Below are positions 7,791 to 16,204 of a stretch of 64,000 nt of DNA, one piece after another. The notes beneath the pieces were generated by a model. It had not been told where the DNA came from and did no database searches. It saw only the letters and a list, made by a program, of their open reading frames with translations. The number at the start of each line of letters is the position of its first letter. The stretch's first letter is position 1. The position numbers were made by a program, and so were the translations under genes. Source of the stretch: an uncultured Oscillospiraceae bacterium (GTDB taxonomy: Bacteria > Bacillota > Clostridia > Oscillospirales > Oscillospiraceae); assembly GCA_947169975.1 (NCBI GenBank), contig CAMVRT010000005.1:1-64000 (forward strand). The letters are read 5' to 3'.

Positions 7791-8092
7791 AAATGTACTA
7801 CACCAAACCGAGGAGAACACATTGGTCGGAGAACTGGATCCCGCTGGCATCGCTGAGAGTGACCCGAGGATGGCTGCCGGAGATCGGGTACTGCCCCACG
7901 GAGAAGTCGGCTTATAAATGGTGTGTCCAATTTGGCGGAAACGGGCACTACTTCAGATCCGCCGAGGGCGCCGTGGCGTATGCCCAGGGCCGTGGATGGT
8001 TAGCCAGTACCCTGGACGCAGAGCGGCTGGTGGACGATCTGGAGGCCGAATGCAAGGCGTGCGACGAGGAGGCCGCTGCCGATGGCGTATGA
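7787..8092 (+). CDS. small hypothetical protein of the replication operon
   Basis: The 101-residue protein has an aromatic, basic N-terminal half and an acidic C-terminal helix (ERLVDDLEAECKACDEEAA). It overlaps the preceding gene by 4 bases and the primase gene by 11, which points to translational coupling and a role with replication. The family is not recognised. Confidence 0.65.
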   Translation: MKMYYTKPRRTHWSENWIPLASLRVTRGWLPEIGYCPTEKSAYKWCVQFGGNGHYFRSAEGAVAYAQGRGWLASTLDAERLVDDLEAECKACDEEAAADGV

Positions 8093-10508
8093 CCATATTC
8101 CACAGGACCTCCGGGACACAGCCCGCTGGTGCTGTTGGAGATATGAACAGCGGGACGGTCAGGAGACGAAAATCCCCTACAACCCCCGTACCGGGGCAAA
8201 AGCGCGGCCGAACAACAGGAACACCTTCAGCAGTTTCCGGGCGGCCGTTGATGCCCTGCAGCGCAGGCCGGACAAGTACGACGGCATCGGCCTGGGACTG
8301 TTCGGTGATCTTGCGGGTATCGACATCGACCACTGTGTCAGCGAGGAGACGGGTGAACTGAAGCCGCTCGCGCAGGAGATCATCGAGAAGATGGGCAGTT
8401 ACACAGAGTGGTCCCCTTCCGGGGAAGGCATCCATATCTACTGCCGAGCACCCGGCCTTCGTCCAGACAAGGAACGCTACTACACAAAGCGGAGGGACCT
8501 GGAGATCTATGTGGCCGGAAGCACGAACCGCTATCTCACGGTGACCGGTGACGCCATCAACCAAGAGAGCCTGAACGAACGGTCGGCGGAGCTGGCTGAG
8601 GTGTTGGAGCGCTACATGCTTAAAAAGGACAAGCCGACAGTGGCACAGAGCAACGTGGTCACGAGAAGCAGCAACAGCACGTCGGACGACCCTCTCGCGG
8701 CGGCTATGGATGATGCAGAACTCATCGACCGGATGCTTCGCGCCAAGAACGGAGAGAAAATCCGGCGACTCTGGGAGGGCGATGCCTCCGATTACCTCAA
8801 GGATAACGGCGACCCGGACAATTCTGGGGCAGACCAGGCCCTCTGCAACCGCCTCGCATTCTGGACGCGGAAACACCCGGAGCAGATGGATAGGCTGTTC
8901 CGGCAGTCAGGCCTCATGAGGGATAAGTGGGACGAGCGGCGTGGTGCGGCAACCTACGGCGCCATCACCGTTCAGAAGGCTATCTCCGAATGCACGACCG
9001 TGTGGACGCCCGGATACCGCGCGGTCGAGCCCGGCGGGCAACAGGCGGCGCTGGGCTTCCTGAAGGCGTCCGATGTGGCCCACAGCACCCGCTATACCCA
9101 CGACGACGTGGGCGCCGGATACCTGCTGGCTGACTACCTGAAGTCCTTCGCCCGGTACGTACCGGAGAAAAAGGGGTGGCGCGTTTACGACGGCTTGTGC
9201 TGGAGAACCGACACCGGCGGGAAGACCATCGAGGCGGCGGCAAAGGATATGAGCCGTGCGCTGGCCGCCTACGCCTCCACCCTTGACGACAAGGACATGG
9301 CGGAATATCTCTCCTGGGCAGGGCGGTGGTCCAAGGCGACCAACCGTAAGACGTACATCTACGAGGCGACGTCCGTCTGGCCGGTATCGGAGAGCTGCTT
9401 TGACCGGGACCCCTGGCTATTGAACCTTAACAACGGAACACTGAACCTCAAGACGATGGAGCTGCGGGACCATGACCCAGACGATCTGATCACCCAGCTT
9501 GCACCTGTGGACTACGATCCGGCGGCTACCTGCCCCCGTTGGGACAGTTTTGTGCGGGAGACCATGGAGCCCGGAGACACGGAATGCCCCGGCGACAAGG
9601 ACACGGTTTTGACGGAAAAGGCCGCCTTTCTCCAGACCTACCTGGGGTACTGCCTGTCAGGAGACACCAGCGCGGAGGCCTTCCTGATCCTCTACGGAGC
9701 GACCAGCAGGAACGGAAAGAGCGTGTGTGTGGAGACGGTGCAGTCCATCCTCGGGAGCTACAGCCGAACGATGAACGCTGGCACCCTGATGGCGGCAAAG
9801 TTCCGCGACGGCAGTTCCCCCTCGGAGGATATTGCCCGTCTCGCCGGAGTGAGGATGGTATCTGTGGGTGAGATCCAGCAGGGTAGCAGGCTGGACGCAA
9901 GCAGGATCAAGACCCTGACCGGCGGCGACACGGTGACAGCCCGCTTTCTGGGTGAGAACTCCTTTGAATTTACACCCCGGTTCAAGCTGCTGCTGCACAC
10001 GAACCACCTGCCCCAGTGCAGTGACCTATCTGTGTTTGACAGTGGCAGAGCGCTGGTGTTGCCCTTCAGCCGCCATTTTGAGGAAGAGGAGCAGGACAAA
10101 GGACTGAAGCGCCTTTTCCGTGAGCCGGAGAATCAGAGCGCTATCCTGAACTGGCTGATTGCGGGGCTCCGGGAATACGTGTCTCACGGGCTTCACGCTC
10201 CGGCGGCGGTAAAGGCTGCGACGGCGGAATACCGGCGGGACTCTGACAAGGTGGCCCGGTTTATGGAAGAACGCCTGCGGCAGGGACCTGAACAGGCGGT
10301 GCGTTCATCGCTGGTATACGCCGCATACAAGCTCTGGTGTAAAGCAAATGGCCAGTACGTGGAGAGCAGTCGGCAGTTTCGTCAGAAGCTGCTAAGCACG
10401 GGCGTTAGAATTGAGAAGCGGCGTCCAGCGCCCACAGAGTGCGCCACTGATATGCTGATAGGTTATGCTCTTGTGGGGGACATGGACGACTTGCCGACCG
10501 CAGGATAA
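8082..10508 (+). CDS. P4-family primase-helicase (D5-like)
   Basis: This 808-residue replication protein has an N-terminal primase-polymerase-like domain (GIDIDHC near residue 80, 'WSPSGEGIHIY' near 110, 'NRYLTVTG' near 155). A D5-type region follows, then a superfamily 3 helicase with Walker A GATSRNGKS at about 539-547, a 'VGEIQQ' acidic motif and 'LLLHTNHLPQ' (sensor 1-like). A winged-helix-like tail ends the protein. It would prime and unwind the element's own origin, which probably lies just downstream (10532-10619). The presence of one protein doing both jobs is typical of P4-like satellites and PICIs. Length is usual for the family. Confidence 0.9.
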   Translation: MAYDHIPQDLRDTARWCCWRYEQRDGQETKIPYNPRTGAKARPNNRNTFSSFRAAVDALQRRPDKYDGIGLGLFGDLAGIDIDHCVSEETGELKPLAQEIIEKMGSYTEWSPSGEGIHIYCRAPGLRPDKERYYTKRRDLEIYVAGSTNRYLTVTGDAINQESLNERSAELAEVLERYMLKKDKPTVAQSNVVTRSSNSTSDDPLAAAMDDAELIDRMLRAKNGEKIRRLWEGDASDYLKDNGDPDNSGADQALCNRLAFWTRKHPEQMDRLFRQSGLMRDKWDERRGAATYGAITVQKAISECTTVWTPGYRAVEPGGQQAALGFLKASDVAHSTRYTHDDVGAGYLLADYLKSFARYVPEKKGWRVYDGLCWRTDTGGKTIEAAAKDMSRALAAYASTLDDKDMAEYLSWAGRWSKATNRKTYIYEATSVWPVSESCFDRDPWLLNLNNGTLNLKTMELRDHDPDDLITQLAPVDYDPAATCPRWDSFVRETMEPGDTECPGDKDTVLTEKAAFLQTYLGYCLSGDTSAEAFLILYGATSRNGKSVCVETVQSILGSYSRTMNAGTLMAAKFRDGSSPSEDIARLAGVRMVSVGEIQQGSRLDASRIKTLTGGDTVTARFLGENSFEFTPRFKLLLHTNHLPQCSDLSVFDSGRALVLPFSRHFEEEEQDKGLKRLFREPENQSAILNWLIAGLREYVSHGLHAPAAVKAATAEYRRDSDKVARFMEERLRQGPEQAVRSSLVYAAYKLWCKANGQYVESSRQFRQKLLSTGVRIEKRRPAPTECATDMLIGYALVGDMDDLPTAG

Positions 10509-10531
10509 GATCCACAGGAGTATGAAAGCGG

Positions 10532-10619
10532 TCTGTTGCGTCTGTTGCGTGATTACCGGGTCGTTCTTATGAGAAGACAAATATTTCACCGACCTATAAA
10601 TCAAGCAACAGACGCAACA
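10532..10619. other. candidate replication origin with iterons
   Basis: Two tandem copies of CTGTTGCGT (10532-10549) face two inverted copies (10604-10619), giving a perfect 16-bp inverted repeat (CTGTTGCGTCTGTTGC) separated by 56 mostly AT-rich bases. It starts 24 bases after the primase-helicase stop, the usual place of the origin in P4-like satellites and PICIs. A very long hairpin role is the alternative. Confidence 0.6.
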
Positions 10620-10675
10620 GGACCCAGATAAACAGCGGTCGCCCCCTCTGTGGGCGACGGAGAGGAGAGATGTGA

Positions 10676-11110
10676 ATGAGCGTTGAAAACCTGATCCAGT
10701 ACAACCCGGAGCGTTCAACACCGGAACAGCGCCGCGAGAATGCGAGAAAGGCCGGACTGGCCTCCGGCGTGGCGAGGCAGAAGCGGAAGAAGCTGCGGGA
10801 CGTGCTGGCCAACATGATGACCTTCCATGTGACGGAGGAGGAGCTCCGTGTGGCTTTGGAGACCGCCGGATACGAACCGACCCACGAGAACGCCATCGGT
10901 CTGGCGGCGATTATCAAGGCGTCCCACGGTGATATTGAGGCCGCCCGGTTCGTGAGAGACACGCTGGGAGAGAAGCCCACGGAGAGCTTCAACCTGGCGA
11001 CCACCGACCGTCCGATCCGGAGCCTGGATCTGAGCGGATACACCGATGCGGATCTGGAGGCTATCGCCGACGGACTGGATGACCCGGCGGAGCTTCCCCC
11101 TGCACGATGA
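10676..11110 (+). CDS. phage-type small protein, possible small-terminase-like
   Basis: The 144-residue protein begins 'NARKAGLASGVARQKRKKLRDVLANMM', continues with a helical segment and 'GDIEAARFVRDTLGEKPTE', a pattern I know from prophage genes near the packaging module. In a satellite it could redirect helper packaging or bind DNA, but that is inference. A GGAGAGGAG ribosome-binding site precedes the ATG. It follows the candidate origin and overlaps the next, broken gene by ATGA. Confidence 0.6.
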   Translation: MSVENLIQYNPERSTPEQRRENARKAGLASGVARQKRKKLRDVLANMMTFHVTEEELRVALETAGYEPTHENAIGLAAIIKASHGDIEAARFVRDTLGEKPTESFNLATTDRPIRSLDLSGYTDADLEAIADGLDDPAELPPAR

Positions 11111-11259
11111 CAAACGAGGAGCTGACCGTCGCGATCAAAGGCAGCGCTGATGACCTGATCCAGTGCATGTTTCTGTACAGGCCGTCGGAAACCGTTTGCC
11201 GGAATAAAACAGAAACGGCCGGGACAACATGTCCCGGCCATCCATTTGGCTTGCGTTGA
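11107..11259 (+). pseudogene. short 50-codon ORF, probably a truncated gene at the CRISPR module edge
   Basis: The ORF overlaps the preceding stop (ATGA), so it was translationally coupled. It begins convincingly (MTNEELTVAIKGSADDLIQCMFLYRP) but then runs through the inverted terminator of the CRISPR array (11217-11239) and stops. The last 20 or so residues are therefore encoded by the hairpin. The natural reading is that insertion of the CRISPR-cas9 module cut the 3' end of an older gene. Confidence 0.5.
11203..11239 (-). terminator. terminator of the CRISPR array transcript
   Basis: A 10-bp perfect stem GGCCGGGACA with a three-base loop (11217-11239) is followed on the minus strand by GTTTCTGTTTTATT. 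It lies 38 bases beyond the last, degenerate repeat in the predicted direction of array transcription. Confidence 0.75.
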
Positions 11260-11276
11260 ACATATCTGGTTTATTT

Positions 11277-11707
11277 CTCTGAGACCCATACGATATTACA
11301 CTGCTCTCAAACGTCATTGCCGGTCTTCCGGGACTTGCCCTCGTTTGAGACCCCTACGAAATTACACTGCTCTCAAACGTTACGCAAAAGCCTACCTATC
11401 TCGATTATGTTTGAGACCCCTACGAAATTACACTGCTCTCAAACATAAAGATCCGGGACAGCGTCCAGGCGCCTGTTTGAGACCCCTACGAAAATACACT
11501 GCTCTCAAACCATCTCGCTAATCATGCGCTGGATGCTCTGGTTTGAGACCCCTACGAAATTACACTGCTCTCAAACTCCGGGATATCGGCCTGCGGATGC
11601 TGACGGTTTGAGACCCCTACGAAAATACACTGCTCTCAAACCACCCTTATACACCACTTTCTCGAAATTCGGTTTGAGACCCCTACGAAAATACACTGCT
11701 CTCAAAC
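11277..11707 (-). CRISPR. type II CRISPR array, 7 repeats and 6 spacers
   Basis: The 36-base repeats begin GTTTGAGACCCC and end CTGCTCTCAAAC on the + strand. Positions are 11277-11312 (degenerate), 11343-11378, 11409-11444, 11475-11510, 11541-11576, 11606-11641 and 11672-11707. Spacers are 30 bases, one is 29. Repeats 2, 3 and 5 read GAAATTACAC, while repeats 4, 6 and 7 read GAAAATACAC. The crRNA strand must be minus, because only the minus-strand repeat (GTTTGAGAGCAG..) pairs with the tracrRNA. The degenerate repeat at the low-coordinate end and the promoter at the other end agree with this. The array lies downstream of cas9, in the same direction. Confidence 0.97.
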
Positions 11708-11769
11708 CTCAAATCCCAAACCCACGTTCGGGAGTGAGCGGGCTGCACCGCCGAGATCTGACCGCAGAA

Positions 11770-11781
11770 GGGGTCTCAAAC
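11770..11781. repeat. orphan half-repeat in the CRISPR leader
   Basis: GGGGTCTCAAAC on the + strand equals one end of the repeat in inverted orientation. In the leader transcript it reads GUUUGAGACCCC, able to pair with the 3' end of a repeat in the same RNA. It may be a relic of a former repeat or a regulatory element. Confidence 0.5.
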
Positions 11782-11871
11782 CATTCAGCTGATCTCACAG
11801 AGGGATTCGTCAACGATATACCTCTGCTCACCGGAGAGCCGCGTGTGCTCGCAACTCTCTACCATTAATAC

Positions 11872-11900
11872 ATTATACCGGTGCCGGATCACGGAATCAA
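11872..11900 (-). promoter_or_regulatory. promoter of the CRISPR array
   Basis: On the minus strand TTGATT (11900-11895), 17 bases and TATAAT (11877-11872) lie between the cas9 stop and the first repeat. The predicted leader RNA is about 158 bases. The 11708-11942 stretch holds only this promoter and the half-repeat. Confidence 0.7.
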
Positions 11901-11942
11901 GGAACAATCCCGCCTGATTGGCAACGACCACGGTCCGCCAGC

Positions 11943-14900
11943 TCATATCAATTCCAGCAGATTCCCGGAACGCTTCTCCCACAGACCGGAGGGTGAAGCG
12001 TCAATAAGCTGTACGTCTGAATAGTTTTTCTTCCAGTTGGAAACCGCGGCGCTAAAGCTGATGGTCGCTGCAGCCTTTCCTGCTCCGCCAATTGCCGTCA
12101 GGTCACAGCCGCCGGCAACCCTGCCAAAGACCTGATGGATGTTGAGCAGTGCCTTCGCCTGCTCCCAGGGAGACAATGCGCGGAATTTTTCCCGCCCCTT
12201 GCCCAGCAGTTCCGCGGGGGCGTTGATACGTTTCCGGTAGATAGAGTTCTGCAGCTTATCACAGTAAAGGTCAAACAGTTCCAAATTCTTTTCGGCAGAA
12301 ACCTTGTCGTATACCTCATCGAAGACATATTTCGGATTCCTGCCCATCTTTTCCGTCAGCATTTCCAACTTCTTCAAATAAAACTGCCAGAACGGATCCG
12401 CAGAAAACTGCATCATCGGCTGTGCAATCAGGCATCTGCCGCCGCTGGAACTGCCTGCAATGCACACCCGGAAACCATCCAAAGACAAAACGGTGTTGAT
12501 CTTCCAGGGACGCATTCCCAAGGGGAATGACACCTCATCCACGGATTTGTTCAAAATCTTGCTCAACCTGTTGTGCGCATATTCCTGCGCAAAAGCCGGA
12601 TCCTCAAGGAAGCGCTTCCCGTGAAGCAGTTCAACAGACATGACGAATACTTCGGACTTTTTTCCGGCCTTGTAGCGTACGGGAATAAAGAACATCACGC
12701 CGGCTTTGTTGTAACCGCCGTATTTTTCCGTCGGAAGATTCTTCTTGAGGGGAACGAGTCCCTCCGCTGCCGCCAAGGGCATCTGATCGAACAGACCGCC
12801 TTTTTTGAAGAAGCTGTATTTTGTGAAGTGAGCTGTGTTTTTGACGGCCGTCTTTTTCACCTGCGCCAGCATTTTTTCTCCATCCCAGACAGTTTTTCCG
12901 CCACACACCACCGGGTGAGTAAAGACCGTCCGGGTCTTGATGCTGTAGCGTGTATGGACGTTGAAGTTTTTCGTGAACTTCATGTTATATACGTTGCCGG
13001 TCACGATATTCAGATAGGCATCCACAGCATGGTGGAGATCATTGAAAGTCCTCGATTTCAGCAGATCAAATTCCTGCCGGAATTCTGAGGCCAGCTGCGC
13101 CTTGCAGTAGACGATCTCCGCATTGGGGAAGTGCTCCTTTAACAGTGTCGCTACCGCTTTGGTGGATTGGGAGGTCTCAGTCAGCTGCCGATTGATAAAC
13201 GCATATTTTTCTTCATCCGAAAAGGGTGTTGCACGAGTCAGACGCTTGTATTTCTCTTCGCTGAGCAAACCCGCTTCCTTCAGGAACCCCCAAAACCCCG
13301 TCATTTCATGACGGATCGCACTTGCAATGGGATAGCTGTCGCTCTTTGCTCCGTTTTCCTCCGACAGGACAAGCACCTTATTATTGATAATACTGTCATC
13401 CTTTACGAAGGCCTGCGGATAAATATGGTCGACATCATATTCTTTCGTGTTCAGTTTTTCCAGAGAAATCGGCTTGCCGCTATACATGGATCGGCCCAGT
13501 TGGAGATAATATAGGAACAGCTTGTCGCTCTGCAGCCTGCTGTCTGCACTGTCTCCCATCGCCTCCAACTGACTCCGGAGACGTGGAACGTCCTCATCCC
13601 GGCAACGCTCATACAGTTCCGTCAACTGCTGCTTGCGGGACTTGGTACGCTTGCCCTTTTGGTCCTCTCTTGCGCCTCGGGTCATTTCCACAAAAAACTT
13701 TTGCGGGTCGCCAAATGCTTTGGTGACGTCCTTCACAATATCAAGCGTTCTGAAAACCGAGCGCTTTACGGCACCGGAGAGATACATTTCATCCAAACGG
13801 TCAGACAGACTCTGCGGGTGCCGGGCATAGTACTCCCGCTGAAGTGTTTCGATCTCTGCGGCAAATGTAAACCGATCCGAAAGCAGCTCCATCAGGTTGC
13901 AGCCGGTGCTCCACAAGGCCTCGATGATCGTAAATGCCTCGCCGGTGTCCTTCGCCGCGCCAACAAGTTCAGAAAGAAACGTACGAGATAGACGACCGAA
14001 ATCCTTCCATCGCTGGCTGCACAGGAACCTACGATCCGTCTCTTCCAGATTGGGATATTCCTTTGCAAGCCACTTGGCGAGGCGGGTCTTATCCTCAGCA
14101 TAGGATGCCCGCTCGACAATACGCTCGGCGTCATCCTCTGTGAGTACTCCGGATTCCAACAGCCGCCGGAACGTGATTTGCGGTGTAAGATTCGACTTGA
14201 TTTCGTCGTCGATTCCTGTGACGCTACCCTCTTCGCCCCTATCTATGATTCCCTCCGAGAGCAGGTATTCCAACAGTTTTTTCTTGGAAACTTTCTTCTT
14301 GCACAGAAACAGTTCTCTGTAAATACGTTGCTTCAATTCGACCGGAATCCGTTCACCATTGATACGAAGGTTGTTGATTTCGTTGAGTACGGTGAATTTG
14401 TGATAGAGCAAGGAATCTTTAGGAAGTACCGGCTCACCGGGGAGATACGTGCATTTTCCTGTCAGGTTTCTGATAAAGGCATCTTCACTGGCGTCCAGAT
14501 CTACAATCTTTTCAAAATTCCACGGGAGTATTTTGCCGGGCTTGCGAACGACCCACGCCCGCTCAGATGCCGGGTTCAGCGGTCCGACAAAATAGGGGAT
14601 ACGGAACAGGAAAACAGACATCACCTTGTCGGCAACGCTTAATCCATCCCCATCTGTCTGTGTCAAAAAGGGAAGGTATGTCTGTGCATTATCCAAAATT
14701 TTCTGGAGTTCATACCAGTAAAGCTGATGAGGAATAACACGGTTATCTGTGTCTCGCTGTTTGGGCAAAAAAGTCCGCAGTTTCAGCCTGCTGAGCATAT
14801 CCTCAAACTGTGCGGCATCAGCAGCATCCGGTGTGATATCTTTGACTGCAGCAAGAACATATTTGGAAAAGTCCTCCTTGTTCTTCCACTTGAGTGTGGA

Positions 14901-16004
14901 TGTGTTCCCATCCTCCGTATGGTATGAATAAGCGGTATAGTTGTCCAGATTCAATGCTCGGAACATATCATCATACTTCTCCGGGCAATACCGTCGTATC
15001 ACTTTTTTCAAAAAGGCCAAATCTGTCCTGTGCTGGTTGTAGAGCTCCACCTTTGCCTCGGAGATCGTTGTGGCATCTCCGATGGCATCGACCAGAACCG
15101 ACCAGTCATACACACCGCGAAGAGCAGCAATCAACTCGAAATCATCTCCGATATTCGAAGCAATCTCTCCGAGCTTTTCATCGTCCATATCCAGTGAGAC
15201 GGAGCCAAAATCGGCATAGTCATCCCGATCAAACAAATCCTTCAACTTGCATGTCCCGCCAGAGAGCAGTTTGATGATGGCGGCCTGGCTGAAGGGGAAC
15301 TTCTCAGTGCGAGTTTTGGGTGCCTGTTTTCCATTAAGCAGTACGGCTGCCAACTCTTTTTCCTTAGCCGTAACGCCGGTTCGTTTGCGCAGAACCGAAC
15401 CGATTTGGTTTACGTCTGCGTCACCCCAGGGATACTCGCAGTCGTTCTGTTCAAAAAAACTGCGCAACAGTGCGTATGTACCGGAAAAGTCCTTCAGCTC
15501 GGAGAGATTATTCCTGTCAATCTTGCTGAGGAAATGACCACGGTGTGAAACCAACCATGCACAAGCGAGGTAAACAAGCCGGATATCATGCGGGTCCTTG
15601 CTGTTCATCAAGTCGCAAATGAGATGATGTATCGTTGGATACTGGGCATAATAATCTTTGTCTGTATAATCAGCGTCATTGAACAGAGGATACCGATCAC
15701 CTGTCTCGTCACGGTACAGAGCGCTCTCCCGAATTCGAATATAAAACCGGGAATCCTTTTTACTGATTTCCGAAGCGAACAGTTCCTGGATCAATGCAAC
15801 ACGCTGCTGTCGACGGTCTAAACGCCTTCTTGCGGTACGAAAGGCTCTACGCTCCGAACTTAGAGATGCCTCATCAAAAACGGTGACGCCCCATGCCGGC
15901 TCCCCACGGAATTTCAATAGATGGTATTGTTCGTTTGTAACGGCATAACCTACTGAATCCGTTCCTATATCCAATCCGAGATAGTAGCTTTTTTGCGTGC
16001 TCAT
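11943..16004 (-). CDS. cas9: Cas9 RNA-guided endonuclease (type II)
   Basis: The protein is 1353 residues, the size of the larger Firmicute (II-A-like) Cas9s. Order: RuvC-I with D12 (LGLDIGTDSVGYAV), an Arg-rich bridge helix (about 50-75), REC lobe, RuvC-II with E773 (FFVEMTRG), HNH with D859-H860 (DVDHIYPQ) and N875 (INNKVLVL), RuvC-III with H992 and D995 (HHAVDAYLN), and a PAM-interacting C-terminal domain. All nuclease residues are intact. Start ATG 16004 is chosen because GAGAGGAG precedes it and it begins right before RuvC-I. An in-frame extension upstream reads through the tracrRNA locus and is not coding. No cas1, cas2, csn2 or cas4 lies nearby. Expected to cut DNA matching the array's spacers, guided by crRNA:tracrRNA. 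Confidence 0.98.
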   Translation of the reverse strand: MSTQKSYYLGLDIGTDSVGYAVTNEQYHLLKFRGEPAWGVTVFDEASLSSERRAFRTARRRLDRRQQRVALIQELFASEISKKDSRFYIRIRESALYRDETGDRYPLFNDADYTDKDYYAQYPTIHHLICDLMNSKDPHDIRLVYLACAWLVSHRGHFLSKIDRNNLSELKDFSGTYALLRSFFEQNDCEYPWGDADVNQIGSVLRKRTGVTAKEKELAAVLLNGKQAPKTRTEKFPFSQAAIIKLLSGGTCKLKDLFDRDDYADFGSVSLDMDDEKLGEIASNIGDDFELIAALRGVYDWSVLVDAIGDATTISEAKVELYNQHRTDLAFLKKVIRRYCPEKYDDMFRALNLDNYTAYSYHTEDGNTSTLKWKNKEDFSKYVLAAVKDITPDAADAAQFEDMLSRLKLRTFLPKQRDTDNRVIPHQLYWYELQKILDNAQTYLPFLTQTDGDGLSVADKVMSVFLFRIPYFVGPLNPASERAWVVRKPGKILPWNFEKIVDLDASEDAFIRNLTGKCTYLPGEPVLPKDSLLYHKFTVLNEINNLRINGERIPVELKQRIYRELFLCKKKVSKKKLLEYLLSEGIIDRGEEGSVTGIDDEIKSNLTPQITFRRLLESGVLTEDDAERIVERASYAEDKTRLAKWLAKEYPNLEETDRRFLCSQRWKDFGRLSRTFLSELVGAAKDTGEAFTIIEALWSTGCNLMELLSDRFTFAAEIETLQREYYARHPQSLSDRLDEMYLSGAVKRSVFRTLDIVKDVTKAFGDPQKFFVEMTRGAREDQKGKRTKSRKQQLTELYERCRDEDVPRLRSQLEAMGDSADSRLQSDKLFLYYLQLGRSMYSGKPISLEKLNTKEYDVDHIYPQAFVKDDSIINNKVLVLSEENGAKSDSYPIASAIRHEMTGFWGFLKEAGLLSEEKYKRLTRATPFSDEEKYAFINRQLTETSQSTKAVATLLKEHFPNAEIVYCKAQLASEFRQEFDLLKSRTFNDLHHAVDAYLNIVTGNVYNMKFTKNFNVHTRYSIKTRTVFTHPVVCGGKTVWDGEKMLAQVKKTAVKNTAHFTKYSFFKKGGLFDQMPLAAAEGLVPLKKNLPTEKYGGYNKAGVMFFIPVRYKAGKKSEVFVMSVELLHGKRFLEDPAFAQEYAHNRLSKILNKSVDEVSFPLGMRPWKINTVLSLDGFRVCIAGSSSGGRCLIAQPMMQFSADPFWQFYLKKLEMLTEKMGRNPKYVFDEVYDKVSAEKNLELFDLYCDKLQNSIYRKRINAPAELLGKGREKFRALSPWEQAKALLNIHQVFGRVAGGCDLTAIGGAGKAAATISFSAAVSNWKKNYSDVQLIDASPSGLWEKRSGNLLELI

Positions 16005-16005
16005 A

Positions 16006-16034
16006 TTGACATCTCCTCTCTGATGCTGTATCAT
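16006..16034 (+). promoter_or_regulatory. tracrRNA promoter overlapping the cas9 start
   Basis: TTGACA (16006-16011), 17 bases and TATCAT (16029-16034) point rightward, giving a start near 16041, just before the anti-repeat. The promoter overlaps the cas9 ribosome-binding site on the other strand and begins 1 base from the cas9 start codon. Confidence 0.8.
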
Positions 16035-16040
16035 AACGAA

Positions 16041-16164
16041 GTAGTTTTGTAGACCCCTACGAAATTGCGCTGCGAGTTCAAATAAAAGAATTCTCAAATC
16101 GTTGGCTTGACCAACTGCACAGTGTGTGCATGAAGGGCTTCTTAGGTGAAGCCCTTTCTTTTTT
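16041..16164 (+). ncRNA. tracrRNA
   Basis: The anti-repeat (about 16051-16083) pairs with the minus-strand repeat. The lower stem is GUUUGA with UCAAAU, a bulge of GA opposite GAGU follows as in type II-A guides, and the upper stem GCAGUGUAAUUUCG pairs fully with CGAAAUUGCGCUGC using two G:U pairs. It continues with a nexus-like hairpin (UUGG-CUUGA-CCAA, 16102-16114), a 5-bp hairpin (UGCAC/GUGCA, 16116-16130) and a 9-bp terminator stem (AAGGGCTTC/GAAGCCCTT) with a T-run ending near 16164. It is divergent from cas9, about 37 bases from its start codon. Confidence 0.92.
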
Positions 16165-16204
16165 GCATTCTGGTCCTTTCCCGTCAAATATGACTATTTT
16201 GTTT

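Noticed and set aside
11246-11868. Two + strand ORFs with repeated 'RPLRNYTALK'
   Set aside because: They are translations of the CRISPR repeats.
16050-16083. An isolated eighth CRISPR repeat upstream of cas9
   Set aside because: The differences from the repeat are exactly those that form the bulge and G:U pairs of an anti-repeat, and a terminator follows; it is the tracrRNA.
16005-16187. N-terminal extension of Cas9 by 61 codons
   Set aside because: It reads through the tracrRNA locus antisense; the conserved RuvC-I start and ribosome-binding site place the start at 16004.
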